Notes: generated by a model from the letters alone, not told the origin. Shown: positions 33,989 through 43,012, numbered from the stretch's first letter. The stretch is DNA of 64,000 bases from Paenibacillus sp. XY044 (GCF_002257645.1 NZ_NQMO01000011.1:1-64000); one strand, 5' to 3'. Program-made: numbers and translations.

Positions 33989-34033
33989 TCAAGAACCCGC
34001 GCAGCGTCAACGCTGTGCGGGTTCTTTTTTTCC
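33989..34033 (+). terminator. Terminator of the SDR-dehydratase operon
   Basis: AAGAACCCGCGCAGCGT and ACGCTGTGCGGGTTCTT pair over about 17 bases, followed by TTTTTTCCC. Confidence 0.88.
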
Positions 34034-34087
34034 CATAGATCCCACGGCAAAGCCGCCTGCATGACATGCATCCGGATGAAATCATGT

Positions 34088-34142
34088 TTGACATTTCCAA
34101 GCTAATGTTTTTACAATAAAACCATACAGTCAACTAGTTGAC
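34088..34142 (+). promoter_or_regulatory. MarR promoter and palindromic operator
   Basis: TTGACA (34088) and TACAAT (34112) are 18 bases apart. Just past the predicted start is the perfect 14-base palindrome GTCAACTAGTTGAC (34129-34142), well placed for autorepression by the MarR protein encoded next. Confidence 0.75.
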
Positions 34143-34164
34143 CATTTCGTTAGGAGACATGACA

Positions 34165-34599
34165 ATGAACCACCAAGGTATGGACTTGATTTCCAACACA
34201 TTTAAAGCCACGAATCTTTTATCCCGGCGAGGAGGTGAGATCGTATCCAAATGTAAGCTGACGAGCGTACAGCAATGGCTGATCCTCAGCGCGATTGCGA
34301 AAACGGACAAAACGTCGCTGGGCGATTTGTGCGCAAGGACCATGGTAACCAAACAGAACATTACTAAAATGGTTGAACGCATGAAGGGTTCAGGTCTTGT
34401 TAGAACATATCAGGAACCGGAGGATAAACGTTATGTTTATGTAGAGCTGACCCCATTGGGAAACGAGAAATTGCAGGAGCTGGAAGTCGCGCTGACCGAA
34501 CTGGATAACCAGGTTGTGAATGCATTTACGGAAGAAGAGCTGGAGCAATTCTCGCAATTGCTTAACAGGTTGATCCATCAATTTACAGAACCGATGTGA
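34165..34599 (+). CDS. MarR-family regulator
   Basis: A 144-residue MarR protein with a winged helix (TSLGDLCARTMVTKQNITKMVERM) and the wing YQEPEDKRYVYVELTPLG. The ATG at 34165 is used because TAGGAGA lies eight bases upstream; the TTG at 34138 falls in the operator. It is followed 13 bases later by an SDR gene, which it probably controls together with itself. Confidence 0.9.
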   Translation: MNHQGMDLISNTFKATNLLSRRGGEIVSKCKLTSVQQWLILSAIAKTDKTSLGDLCARTMVTKQNITKMVERMKGSGLVRTYQEPEDKRYVYVELTPLGNEKLQELEVALTELDNQVVNAFTEEELEQFSQLLNRLIHQFTEPM

Positions 34600-34612
34600 G
34601 GAGTTGTTGGAT

Positions 34613-35362
34613 ATGGTGCAAGAACGAGGGGTGGCATGGGTTACAGGGGCCGGGAAAGGGATCGGAGCAGCCACGGCAAAGGAATTGGCCGGTATGGGCA
34701 TGAAGGTTGCCGTCAACTACTATTCGGACCATGCTGCAGCAGACAGGACCGTACATGAAATTGAACAGCTTGGCGGGGAAGCCATCAAGCTGCAGGGCGA
34801 TGTCCGTGATCGTGAACAGGTGGATTCCATGACGAAACAGATTATGGATCGGTGGGGAACGCTGGATGTACTGGTCAGCAACGCTCATATTTCCTTTGAC
34901 GTCAAACCTTTCCTTGACATGAAATGGGCCGAAATGTCCGAGAAGCTGAATGGCGAAATTCAAGCCGCCTTTCATTTGACGCAATCGGTTATCCCATTCA
35001 TGCGGCGCAACCGATACGGGCGAATCGTCTACGTTGCCAGCAGTGTGGCGAAAACTCCCGGAATGGGCTTTATCGCGCACGGTACGGCAAAAGCCGCCCT
35101 GGTCCAATTTGCGAAATTCATCGCTCAGGAATTCGGCGAGTTTGGTATTACGGCAAACGTTATTTCGCCGGGCGCTGTTGAAACCGAAGCGTCGAGGGAA
35201 CAAATAGAATCATTTCGAAATGCTATGATTGCACAAACGCCGTTAAGGAGGATCGGCCAGCCGGAAGACATTGCAAAGGCGATCGCATTATATGCGAGTG
35301 AGAGATCCGGCTTTATCACCGGCTCCTATGTTCCTGTGAATGGCGGAAAAGATATGCCTTGA
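34613..35362 (+). CDS. Short-chain dehydrogenase in the MarR operon
   Basis: A 249-residue SDR with TGAGKGIG, SNAHIS in place of NNAG, the catalytic ASSVAK motif, and a C-terminal GSYVPVNGG. The usual YxxxK Tyr is replaced by His in FIAHGTAKAAL (HGTAK where YxxxK is expected), so its activity may differ. The ATG at 34613 follows TGAGGAG. It ends three bases short of the stop of a minus-strand remnant. Confidence 0.85.
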   Translation: MVQERGVAWVTGAGKGIGAATAKELAGMGMKVAVNYYSDHAAADRTVHEIEQLGGEAIKLQGDVRDREQVDSMTKQIMDRWGTLDVLVSNAHISFDVKPFLDMKWAEMSEKLNGEIQAAFHLTQSVIPFMRRNRYGRIVYVASSVAKTPGMGFIAHGTAKAALVQFAKFIAQEFGEFGITANVISPGAVETEASREQIESFRNAMIAQTPLRRIGQPEDIAKAIALYASERSGFITGSYVPVNGGKDMP

Positions 35363-35364
35363 GT

Positions 35365-35487
35365 CTATTCCAATACTTCTTTCACCAACAGGTATTTTGT
35401 ATTCAGATCGATCACGGGAAGCCCATCAGGCACGGACCCGCAGATCCGCGCCTGATGGTTGATACCTTCGCATAAAGTGCTTCCTCT
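35365..35487 (-). pseudogene. In-frame 41-codon remnant directly after the UxuA stop
   Basis: On the minus strand the frame continues past the UxuA TAG for 40 sense codons to another TAG. The text looks like a protein C-terminus (GSVPDGLPVIDLNTKY, then LLVKEVLE). It could be the end of a lost gene or, less likely, a readthrough extension. I do not recognise the family. Confidence 0.35.
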
Positions 35488-36486
35488 CTAACTTTTACCG
35501 TCTAAAAGTGTCACCGGAGCCCGGCTCATCTTGCCCGCCGCCTCCATCAGCCCGATGATATAGCCGACGCCGTACAAGCGGCCGAGCAGCTCGTATCCCG
35601 GGTTCGCATTGTCCTCGCCTTCCATCGTCGGCACATGGTCGGGTCTCGCCGGCCCATCATAGCCGACCTCGTAATAGGTCTTCATCGCCTCGAGCATATC
35701 CGTCTTGCCGTCGTCATGGAAGGTCTCCTCGAATTTTTCCGGCGTGCCTTTGACGTCGCGGAAGTGGACGAAGAACAGCTTCTTCTGGCTGGCGAACCGG
35801 CGGATAACCGCCGGAATATCCTCGCCCGCCGTCGCGAGGGTCCCCTGGCACATCGTAATGCCGCTGTACGCGCTCGGCACCAGATCGATCGCCCGCTGCA
35901 GCGCCGCCGCGCTCGTGAGAATCCGCGACACGCCCCGGATCGGCGAAATCGGCGGATCGTCCGGATGAAGCGCCAGCTTCACCCGTGCGGATTCGGCGAC
36001 GGGCACGATTTTTTCCAGGAAGTAGTGCAGGTTCTCCCACAGCTGCTCCTCAGTGACGATGCCGGCCTCTGTCAGCGGGGCATCCGCCATCAAGCTGTGG
36101 TCATAGCTTGATACGAGCGCCCCTCCGCGCGTGCGGGTCGTCGTCGAGGTGCGGAACCAGTTAAACTGCGCCATGAAGTTGTAGCAGAGCACAGGAATGC
36201 CGGCGGCGCCCATGTTGACGAGGAACTGCTGGAAAATCTCGATCTCCTCGTCGCGTCCCGGAGTCCCGAGCTTGATGTTGTTGCTCGGCGGCATCGATTC
36301 GATGACGGACAGCGACAGTCCGAAGTCAGCGTACCGCTGCTTCATGCGGATCAGCGGCATCAGATCCCACGGCTTTTCCGACTTCTCTTCCCACGGCAAG
36401 CCGCCGACTGCATAATTTACGTTCATCTGTTTCGCCAAATGCCACAGCCGGCTCGGCTGCGAAGAGAAAAATTCCGCCAATTGCAT
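35488..36486 (-). CDS. uxuA: D-mannonate dehydratase UxuA
   Basis: A 332-residue enzyme that dehydrates D-mannonate to 2-keto-3-deoxygluconate in glucuronate breakdown. It has a TIM-barrel fold. The visible signatures are LALHPDDPPISPIRGVSRI, CQGTLATAGEDI, FVHFRDVKG and TFHDDGKTDM, which carry metal-binding His, Cys, Asp and Asp. The ATG at 36486 follows GAGGTG; the longer frame to 36507 overlaps it. It lies last in a minus-strand set with the ABC importer, 136 bases after the binding protein gene. Confidence 0.93.
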   Translation of the reverse strand: MQLAEFFSSQPSRLWHLAKQMNVNYAVGGLPWEEKSEKPWDLMPLIRMKQRYADFGLSLSVIESMPPSNNIKLGTPGRDEEIEIFQQFLVNMGAAGIPVLCYNFMAQFNWFRTSTTTRTRGGALVSSYDHSLMADAPLTEAGIVTEEQLWENLHYFLEKIVPVAESARVKLALHPDDPPISPIRGVSRILTSAAALQRAIDLVPSAYSGITMCQGTLATAGEDIPAVIRRFASQKKLFFVHFRDVKGTPEKFEETFHDDGKTDMLEAMKTYYEVGYDGPARPDHVPTMEGEDNANPGYELLGRLYGVGYIIGLMEAAGKMSRAPVTLLDGKS

Positions 36487-36578
36487 GGAATGAACACCTC
36501 TTTTCAAAGATTGGAAATATCATATCAGGAAAACCGCAGCGTGGTCTTGCAAAAAAAATCAGCTTCATCAAGCGGTAA

Positions 36579-36608
36579 GCCTTTCAGGAACGTCGTTCCC
36601 GAAAGGCG
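36579..36608 (-). terminator. Hairpin between the binding protein and UxuA genes
   Basis: GCCTTTC-GGAAC pairs with GTTCC-GAAAGGC. No T-run follows at once on the minus strand, so it may be an RNA-stability or processing stem rather than a full terminator. Confidence 0.45.
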
Positions 36609-36621
36609 CTAATTCCTCGGC

Positions 36622-37899
36622 TCAGCTTCCTGCCTTAGCCGCCAGTTCCTTGCCTAGCTTGTCGATCTTGTCGAAGGCCTGCTCCAGGCTCTGCTGGCCG
36701 AACGTGACCGCGTCCATCTCTTTTTTGTAGGCGTCCACCCATTCCGTGAATCCGGGAGCCGGCGAGTAGAACGGCAGCGCTTTGTCGACGGACTGATCGT
36801 AAATTTCCTTGCCGAGCTTATCTTTCGCTTCCAAATTCGGCTCGAGCTCCTTGTAAATTTCCGGATTGATCGGAATGCCGCGAGTCAGTCCGAGTGTTTT
36901 TCCCGCTTCCTTATCCGTCACGAACCATTTGACGAAATTTTTCGCCTCTTCCTTATTCTTCGAATTCGCGCTGACGCTGAGGAAAATAGTCGATTGTGCC
37001 CAGCCCCCGCCGGTCGGACCGGTCGGCATATTGACGACACCCACTTTGCCTGGCATCAGCTGCTCCAGCGCGCTGACCGAGCCGGTTGTCGCTCCCCGGG
37101 TCATGACGACGCCGGAAGCCATCGGATCCGCCTGCGGGTCGTTCTCCAGGAACGAGGCCGCCTGGTCCGCCGGAGGAACGATTTTATCCTTGCGGAACTG
37201 TTCATAGGTTTGATAGAACTTCATGAACAGGTCTTTATCCAGCGTGAACGTCTTGCCTCCGTCGGCCATGATCGGCGGCTTGCCCATCGACGTCTGGTAG
37301 TAGTTGAAGCCGTCCCATGTCGTCGTGTCGCCGATCGGATACTTGCCTTCCGGCAGCTTGGCGCGGGCGTCCTTCGCCCATTGGAAATACTCGTCATACG
37401 TCCAATCTTTATGCGGCAGCGGGATGCCGTATTTCGCCAGCTCCTCCTTGTTGAAGGCGATCCCCTGCGCGTTCTGGCTGAGCGGAATGCCGTACAGCTT
37501 GCCGCCGATCTTCAAATTCTCGATGACGCCGGGATCGACGATGCCGTTCAGGTCGATATCGGACAAATCCTCCAGCTGCCCCCGGCTAACGTATTCCTGC
37601 AAATAAGCAGCGTCCATCTGAAGGACATCGGTGATCGTTTTTGATGCCGCCAGCGTCGGCAGCTTTTGCCAATAGGCGTCCCAAGCCATGTATTCCGGTT
37701 TGAATTTTACGTCCGGATGCTGCTGCGTGTACAGATCCAGCGCTTTTTTGGTCGCTTCGTGCCGTTCGTCCGTCCCCCACCACATGATGCTCAGCGTCTT
37801 TCCGCTGCCGCTTCCGCTTCCGCCGCCGCTGCAGGCCGTGATCGCGAAGAGCAGCGCCAGCAGGAGAGAGACCAGGCTCATTCGTCTCATGTTATTCAT
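36622..37899 (-). CDS. Carbohydrate ABC transporter substrate-binding lipoprotein
   Basis: A 425-residue family-1 solute-binding protein. The N-terminus has a basic start, a hydrophobic core and a lipobox (AITACSGG), so it is tethered outside the membrane. Two lobes typical of sugar-binding proteins follow. The ATG at 37899 is preceded by AAAGGGG. It follows both permease genes. The neighbouring UxuA and sugar-acid genes suggest an oligo-uronide or aldonate ligand. No ATPase gene is present, as is common when a shared MsmX-type ATPase is used. Confidence 0.9.
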   Translation of the reverse strand: MNNMRRMSLVSLLLALLFAITACSGGGSGSGSGKTLSIMWWGTDERHEATKKALDLYTQQHPDVKFKPEYMAWDAYWQKLPTLAASKTITDVLQMDAAYLQEYVSRGQLEDLSDIDLNGIVDPGVIENLKIGGKLYGIPLSQNAQGIAFNKEELAKYGIPLPHKDWTYDEYFQWAKDARAKLPEGKYPIGDTTTWDGFNYYQTSMGKPPIMADGGKTFTLDKDLFMKFYQTYEQFRKDKIVPPADQAASFLENDPQADPMASGVVMTRGATTGSVSALEQLMPGKVGVVNMPTGPTGGGWAQSTIFLSVSANSKNKEEAKNFVKWFVTDKEAGKTLGLTRGIPINPEIYKELEPNLEAKDKLGKEIYDQSVDKALPFYSPAPGFTEWVDAYKKEMDAVTFGQQSLEQAFDKIDKLGKELAAKAGS

Positions 37900-37964
37900 C
37901 TTCCGTTTCCCCTTTCGCTTTGTTTCAGCCATTTTTTTCGTGGAATCTTATTACCGCTGCCAAA

Positions 37965-38792
37965 CTATCCTTTGAGGCCGGTCGTCGCAATCCCCTCGAC
38001 AAAATGCTTTTGCGCAAACAAAAAGATAAGCATGGACGGGAGGACGGACAACAGCGACATGGCAAGCAGCTGTCCCCATTGGATATCGAACTGGTCGATG
38101 AACATCCTCAGCGCCAGGCCGACCGTAAACTTTTCGACCGAGCTGATGTACAGCACCTGCGCGAAGAAATCGTCCCAGCTCCAGATAAAGGTGAAAATCG
38201 CGACCGTCATGAGCGCCGGCTTGATCAGCGGGAAAATGATCCGAAGGAAGATGCCGTACACCGACGCGCCGTCGATTTTCGCCGCCTCGTCCAGGTCCCG
38301 AGGAATGCCCCGGATGAACTGCACGAGCAGGAAAATGAAGAACGCACCGCCGCCGAAAAAATGCGGCAGCACCAGCGGCACATAACTATCCACAAGGCCC
38401 AGCTTGTTAAAGAGAATGTACTGCGGAACGATGGTTACCTGTCCGGGCAGCATCATCGTCAGCAGCAGGATCGAAAACCAGAAGCCCCGCAGCTTGAAGC
38501 TCAGCCGGCCGAAGCCGTAAGCGACGATGGCGGCGGTGAGCACCCCGCCCACGACGTTGCCGAGCTCCATCAGGAGCGAATTGCCGAAGAAATGGGCGAA
38601 CGTGTACTCGCTGGAGAAATGCCAGCCTTTGCTGTAATTTTCCCACATCGGCGTCTTTGGCCAGATCGTCGGCAGGCTGAGCTCTGCGGTTTTTTTCAGG
38701 GAAGCGCCGACCCACCAGATGACCGGGTAGAGCATAAGCAGCGAGAACAGGGACAGCAGCAGATGATTCGTGATCTTGGACCTCAGCTTCAC
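37965..38792 (-). CDS. Carbohydrate ABC permease, MalG type
   Basis: A 275-residue permease with six helices and the coupling motif EAAKIDGASVYGIFLRIIFPLIKPAL. The GTG at 38792 follows AAGGAGGGGG and overlaps the stop of the upstream permease by four bases. It forms the channel with that protein. Confidence 0.92.
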   Translation of the reverse strand: MKLRSKITNHLLLSLFSLLMLYPVIWWVGASLKKTAELSLPTIWPKTPMWENYSKGWHFSSEYTFAHFFGNSLLMELGNVVGGVLTAAIVAYGFGRLSFKLRGFWFSILLLTMMLPGQVTIVPQYILFNKLGLVDSYVPLVLPHFFGGGAFFIFLLVQFIRGIPRDLDEAAKIDGASVYGIFLRIIFPLIKPALMTVAIFTFIWSWDDFFAQVLYISSVEKFTVGLALRMFIDQFDIQWGQLLAMSLLSVLPSMLIFLFAQKHFVEGIATTGLKG

Positions 38793-39745
38793 TTCGCTCC
38801 CCCTCCTTCGGATTCATAGAACACCCAGTAGCGGGATGCGGCGAAATTCACGATGGTCAGCAGCGCGACGATGGCGAGCAGGATCCAGGCCAGTGCCGAG
38901 GCGTAGCCCATCTGGTAATGCTTGAACGCCTTCTCGTATAAATACAAGGCATACACGTAAGTGGAGTTAACCGGTCCGCCCTTCGTAATGATAAAAGCGG
39001 AGGTAAAAGTTTGAAAGGAGCCGATCACGCCCAGGATCAGGTTAAAGAACATGACGGGAGACAGCATCGGCAGCGTAATGCTGACGAACCGGCGAATCCT
39101 CGCCGCGCCGTCCACGGCCGCGGATTCGTACAGCTCTTGGGGGATCTGCTTCAGGCCCGCCAGGAAGATAACCATCGTCGAGCCGAACTGCCACGTGTTC
39201 AGCAGAATGAGCGTGCCGAGCGAAGTGTCGGGATTGGATATCCAGCCGACGCCCTGGATGCCGAACCAGGCGAGCACCTGATTAATGTAGCCGTCGAGAC
39301 CAAACATATTGCGCCACAGGGCTGCCACCGCAATGCTTCCGCCGATCAGCGATGGAAAATAAATCGCCGTCCGGTACAGGTTCATGCCCTTTAACTTCTG
39401 GTTCAGCGCCATAGCTACGAGGAGCGAGAAAAACAGCTTCAGCGGCACGGAAAACAGGACGAACAAGAAGGTGACGCCAAGCGATTTAGTAAAGGTCGAA
39501 TCATTCGTAAAAATGTTGACGTAGTTGTCGGTTCCGACCCAGACCGGGTCTTCCAGCAGCGAATAGTCGGTAAAGGACAAATAAAACGATTGGGCGATAG
39601 GCCACAGCGTAAGCAGCAAAAAGCCGATGAGCCACGGGGAAATAAAGATGTAACCCGCTAAATGGGTGTCCCCGGTCTTTGCGCGCTTTCGGACGGCGCG
39701 TCGGGTCTTTTCCGCTTCGGTTGACGTCTTCGTTTCTGCAACCAT
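38789..39745 (-). CDS. Carbohydrate ABC permease, MalF type
   Basis: A permease of about 318 residues with six helices and the coupling motif ESAAVDGAARIRRFVSITLPMLSPV. The N-terminal 30 residues are charged. The start at 39745 is favoured because GAGGGGAGG lies 11 bases upstream; an ATG at 39754 is only two bases from it. It is the first gene of the importer transcript, behind a cre box at 39809. Confidence 0.9.
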   Translation of the reverse strand: MVAETKTSTEAEKTRRAVRKRAKTGDTHLAGYIFISPWLIGFLLLTLWPIAQSFYLSFTDYSLLEDPVWVGTDNYVNIFTNDSTFTKSLGVTFLFVLFSVPLKLFFSLLVAMALNQKLKGMNLYRTAIYFPSLIGGSIAVAALWRNMFGLDGYINQVLAWFGIQGVGWISNPDTSLGTLILLNTWQFGSTMVIFLAGLKQIPQELYESAAVDGAARIRRFVSITLPMLSPVMFFNLILGVIGSFQTFTSAFIITKGGPVNSTYVYALYLYEKAFKHYQMGYASALAWILLAIVALLTIVNFAASRYWVFYESEGGGAK

Positions 39746-40051
39746 CCTTTTCATTTCCTCCCCTCTTGCATTCCATCATCTTAAAAATGATTGTAGTACT
39801 ACTTTATTCGAAAGCGGTTTCACGATTAAAGGCGACGAAATTACGATAATGTTTGTTTTTTTAAAATCCGTCGACGCCTTACCCTGCTGCTTCCAACGTT
39901 TGGTAGAAAAAATGATGATAGCCCAGTCTCTGCTGAAAATTTATAAATTCGATAATCTAAAGAAAGTCGCATCGACAAAACGGAAGCCGTCCTTAACAAT
40001 AGAATCAAGCACAAGGTTCGAAATGATCCAGTAAACGAGGAGGGGTTTGGA
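39746..40051. other. Divergent control region of importer and RraA-family genes
   Basis: About 306 bases, AT-rich. It holds a cre box (listed separately) and no gene. Confidence 0.5.
39809..39822 (-). promoter_or_regulatory. cre box (CcpA site) upstream of the ABC importer
   Basis: On the minus strand TGAAACCGCTTTCG fits TGWAANCGNTWNCW except for the last base. It would give glucose repression of the importer operon. Confidence 0.6.
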
Positions 40052-40957
40052 ATGAAGTTTGACAATCCGGAAGATATCATTCAGTTGACGCCGCAGTGGA
40101 CGGGCGAGCGGTTCGAGAACGGACGGCCGAAGGTGCCTGAGGACGTGCTGAGAAGAATCCGCAAAATTACGCTGGAGGAAGCATGGGGACCGCTGTGGCA
40201 CCGTGGTTATAAATTTCAATTCGAGGGTGCCTTCAAGATCGTGCATCCCGACCAGGTGATGGTGGGACGTGCGGTCACCGCGGTCATGGTACCGCAGCGG
40301 CCGGATCTGCACGAGACGCTGCTGGACTACGGCCATGAACAGGAAGGCCGCAGAGGTTTCTTCAACCAGTGGGTGATCGACTCCCTGGTCGAGGATGACG
40401 TCGTCGTCGTCGATATGTTCGACAAGGTCCACCTCGGCACCTATGTCGGCGGCAACCTCTCCACGGCTATTTCTACCCGCACGAAGCGCGGCGGTGCCGT
40501 CATTTGGGGCGGCATCCGCGACAATCAGCAGGTGTCCGAAATCAAGAACATCAACGTCTATTACCGCGGAAGCGACCCGACGGCCATCGGCGAAGTCACC
40601 ATGGTGGGCATGAACGTGCCGACGCGGATCGGCAAAGCGATCTGCCTGCCGGGCGACGTTGTGCTGGGCACGCCGGCCGGCGTTATCTTCATCCCTCCCC
40701 ATCTGGCCGAGTTGACGGCCGTGCAGGCGGAAAAATCGCAGGTGCGGGACATCTTCGGCTTCGTCCGGCTCAAAGAAGGAGTCTACTCCACCGCACAGAT
40801 CGACGCATCCTGGACCACGGCACTGTGGGAAGACTTCACTCGCTGGTTCGAAAGCGACGAGGCCGCCTCCGAATACCGTCATCTGACCTGGGAGGCCGAG
40901 CTTGAGGAAGCACGAAAAAACGAGCTCGACGGTCCACGGAGCGACGTGCGGCTCTAG
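40052..40957 (+). CDS. RraA-family protein (dimethylmenaquinone methyltransferase-like)
   Basis: A 301-residue protein of the RraA/HMG-aldolase-like fold, longer than the usual 160-230 residues. The Gly/Asp-rich ligand region GGAVIWGGIRDNQQV is clear, as is PGDVVLGTPAGVIFIP. In sugar-acid loci such proteins may be aldolases or decarboxylases rather than RNase regulators; this is inference. The ATG follows AGGAGGGGTTTGG. A terminator follows. Confidence 0.8.
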   Translation: MKFDNPEDIIQLTPQWTGERFENGRPKVPEDVLRRIRKITLEEAWGPLWHRGYKFQFEGAFKIVHPDQVMVGRAVTAVMVPQRPDLHETLLDYGHEQEGRRGFFNQWVIDSLVEDDVVVVDMFDKVHLGTYVGGNLSTAISTRTKRGGAVIWGGIRDNQQVSEIKNINVYYRGSDPTAIGEVTMVGMNVPTRIGKAICLPGDVVLGTPAGVIFIPPHLAELTAVQAEKSQVRDIFGFVRLKEGVYSTAQIDASWTTALWEDFTRWFESDEAASEYRHLTWEAELEEARKNELDGPRSDVRL

Positions 40958-40974
40958 CGGGTTTCCATAACGGG

Positions 40975-41012
40975 AAAAAGGAAGCGGGCCCTGAAGCCTG
41001 CTTCCTTTTTTT
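40975..41012. terminator. Bidirectional terminator
   Basis: AAAGGAAGC/GCTTCCTTT pairs and is flanked by A and T runs. It separates the RraA-family gene from the convergent AraC gene. Confidence 0.75.
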
Positions 41013-41019
41013 GCGCTGC

Positions 41020-42189
41020 CTATTTGCAGATCGACTCCCGATACTCGCTTGGGGAAACGCCGACCTTCTTTTTGAAAATTTGGCTGAAATAGCGGGAATC
41101 CTGATATCCGACCTTTTCAGCAACCTCATAATTTTTGTAATGGGTCGTCCGCAGCATGTCCTTGGCCTTGTCGATCCGGATCTCGGTCAGATGCTCGATG
41201 AACGTCTTGCCGGTATTCGTCTTGAAGAGCAGGCTCAAGTAAGTCGGCGTAATGAACACCTTCTGCGCTACGCTTTGCAGCGAAGCACACTGGCATTCCT
41301 GTTCCATGTAATGAATGGTCTTTTTAATAAGACTGCGGTGGCTCTCTTTAAGCGTGGGCGAAAAGACTTCCCACAGGCCGGTCAGAAACCGGATAACGTA
41401 GCGCTTCAGCTCCTCGAGCGTGCCGATCTTGACCAGCGACGTCGCTTCAAACGGCTTGTAAGCGCCTCCATTCCCTTCGTCGGCAATCACCCTTTTTTCG
41501 ATACCGACCAGCATCCGGATTGTCAGCTCATACATGCTTGTAATGTCGATCGGCCCTGTCTCCAGCAGCGCGGCATAAAACTGGTCCACCGCTTCCGCGA
41601 TCTCCGCCTCCGTAGCGGCCGAACGGAAGCTGGCGTACAGCTTTCTCTCCTTCTCGGCCGGATAGCGCCCGAGCGGCTCCAGCCGGCGAATTTCGCTGTA
41701 ATGGATAATTTGGCCCGTTCCGCGGTAGAACTTGTTTTCCAGGGCTGCCGAAGCTTGCCGGTAAGAGATATGGATGTCGCTCAGGTGGCTGCACGGCTTA
41801 CCCACTCCAATGTTCACCGGATAGGCGAACTTCTCCTGAAGCATGGTTTGCACCCGGACCAAAACCTCTTTCGAAACCCAGGAGAACAGCAGCCCGATTC
41901 TCCCCTCCTCGTCCAGGAAAACGACGCTCCCTTCCGGCACGCGCTCCTGAAGATCGCTGCGCATGTCCTCGAGATACGCCAAGCGGTCATGCTCATGGTC
42001 GTAGGGAGCGGTTGGCTCCAATACCGCAATCGCGGGAAACGTATAATACGGGTTCAAGCGAAGGCGGGACAGGCTTTCCTTCAGTTCCCCCTTCATATTT
42101 GCTTTGCCGGAAATGAGATACCGCAGAAGGCGGTCCCTCATCCAAGTCATAACATCCTGGTCATCGAACACGAAACGTTCATTTAACAT
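41020..42189 (-). CDS. AraC-family regulator without a receiver domain
   Basis: A 389-residue protein. The C-terminal 100 residues are a two-helix-turn-helix AraC domain (SLQSVAQKVFITPTYLSLLFKTNTGKTF and VGYQDSRYFSQIFKKKVGVSPSEYRE). The first 280 residues resemble the central region of YesN-type response regulators, but there is no CheY-like receiver. It probably senses a sugar or works with the neighbouring importer. The ATG follows AAAGGGG. Confidence 0.88.
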   Translation of the reverse strand: MLNERFVFDDQDVMTWMRDRLLRYLISGKANMKGELKESLSRLRLNPYYTFPAIAVLEPTAPYDHEHDRLAYLEDMRSDLQERVPEGSVVFLDEEGRIGLLFSWVSKEVLVRVQTMLQEKFAYPVNIGVGKPCSHLSDIHISYRQASAALENKFYRGTGQIIHYSEIRRLEPLGRYPAEKERKLYASFRSAATEAEIAEAVDQFYAALLETGPIDITSMYELTIRMLVGIEKRVIADEGNGGAYKPFEATSLVKIGTLEELKRYVIRFLTGLWEVFSPTLKESHRSLIKKTIHYMEQECQCASLQSVAQKVFITPTYLSLLFKTNTGKTFIEHLTEIRIDKAKDMLRTTHYKNYEVAEKVGYQDSRYFSQIFKKKVGVSPSEYRESICK

Positions 42190-42235
42190 GCTTCATTTCC
42201 CCTTTGTGAAAGGATGACGAACGAGAGGCATGGTT

Positions 42236-42883
42236 CTAGTCCATATGGATGAATTTATAGGCATGCATATGCTCGATAAAAGCCTCCTCAGCCGCGTCCC
42301 CGTCTCCTGCCCGGAGAACGGTGATCAGCCGCTGGTGCCACTCGGCCAGCAAATCCGTCGTGTGGTGACGATTGGAAATGGCCATAAAGCGCATCACCTT
42401 CGTCCTCATTTGGTTCCAGAGCTCCAGAATGGCTTGATTGTCGCAGCGCTTGTAAAAAAATCCGTGAAAATCCATATCAAGCTCAAGGATGCCCAGCGTG
42501 TCGTTGCGCCCGACGGCTTCCTCCATCGACCGGATAACCTCTTCGAGCTGCTCGTAATCCGCCTCCGACAACGTCGGCATGGATGTTCGGACCGCATAGC
42601 CCTCGATGATTTCACGGAGCACGAATATATCTCTGATCTCCTTCGACGTAATATTGGAAACGACCGACCCTTTATTCGGGATGCCGTTTATTAATCCTTC
42701 CTGCTTCATTCGCTCCAGCGCTTCGCGCACGGGCGCCTGGCTGACCTGAAATTTACCCGCAATGTCCAGTACGATGAGGCGCGTTCCCGGCTGAAGCTCC
42801 CCTGCGATAATTTCCCGCTTAAGCGTCAAATAAATCTGTTCGCTGATGGAACTCCCCAAAGGGAAGTAACCGCTGTTTTGCAT
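42236..42883 (-). CDS. GntR-family (FadR/FCD) regulator
   Basis: A 215-residue regulator with an N-terminal winged helix (SEQIYLTLKREIIAGELQPGTRL...VSQAPVREALERM) and a C-terminal FCD helical domain with metal-binding Asp and His (DMDFHGFFY, EWHQRLI). FCD regulators often bind hexuronates or their intermediates, which fits the locus. The ATG at 42883 follows GGAGAC; the ATG at 42910 is an alternative because it overlaps the stop of a short upstream ORF. Confidence 0.9.
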   Translation of the reverse strand: MQNSGYFPLGSSISEQIYLTLKREIIAGELQPGTRLIVLDIAGKFQVSQAPVREALERMKQEGLINGIPNKGSVVSNITSKEIRDIFVLREIIEGYAVRTSMPTLSEADYEQLEEVIRSMEEAVGRNDTLGILELDMDFHGFFYKRCDNQAILELWNQMRTKVMRFMAISNRHHTTDLLAEWHQRLITVLRAGDGDAAEEAFIEHMHAYKFIHMD

Positions 42884-42906
42884 GACTCTCAGTCTCCATT
42901 CGCCGA

Positions 42907-42999
42907 TCATCCATGACCGCTGATTTGACCAACGTGCAACGGCAGTAAAGTAACCGTTTTCAAAAAGGTCGGTCGATAGCTTCTTTTACGACGTTCCAT
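42907..42999 (-). CDS. Possible 30-codon leader peptide before the GntR gene
   Basis: A short ORF on the minus strand begins at the ATG at 42999, four to five bases after AGGAGG. It encodes a basic start (MERRKRSYRPTFL) and ends in a TGA that overlaps an in-frame ATG of the GntR frame (ATGA at 42907-42910). The strong ribosome-binding site and the overlap suggest translational coupling. Whether the peptide itself has a role is unknown. Confidence 0.5.
   Translation of the reverse strand: MERRKRSYRPTFLKTVTLLPLHVGQISGHG
42949..42962 (-). promoter_or_regulatory. Perfect cre box before the GntR gene
   Basis: On the minus strand TGAAAACGGTTACT matches TGWAANCGNTWNCW at every position. It lies inside the short leader ORF, where CcpA would act as a roadblock. 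Confidence 0.75.
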
Positions 43000-43012
43000 C
43001 ATCCCTCCTGTT

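Noticed and set aside
41011..42186. 391-codon plus-strand frame opposite the AraC gene
   Set aside because: It has no conserved motif and no start signal, and the AraC helix-turn-helix is on the other strand.
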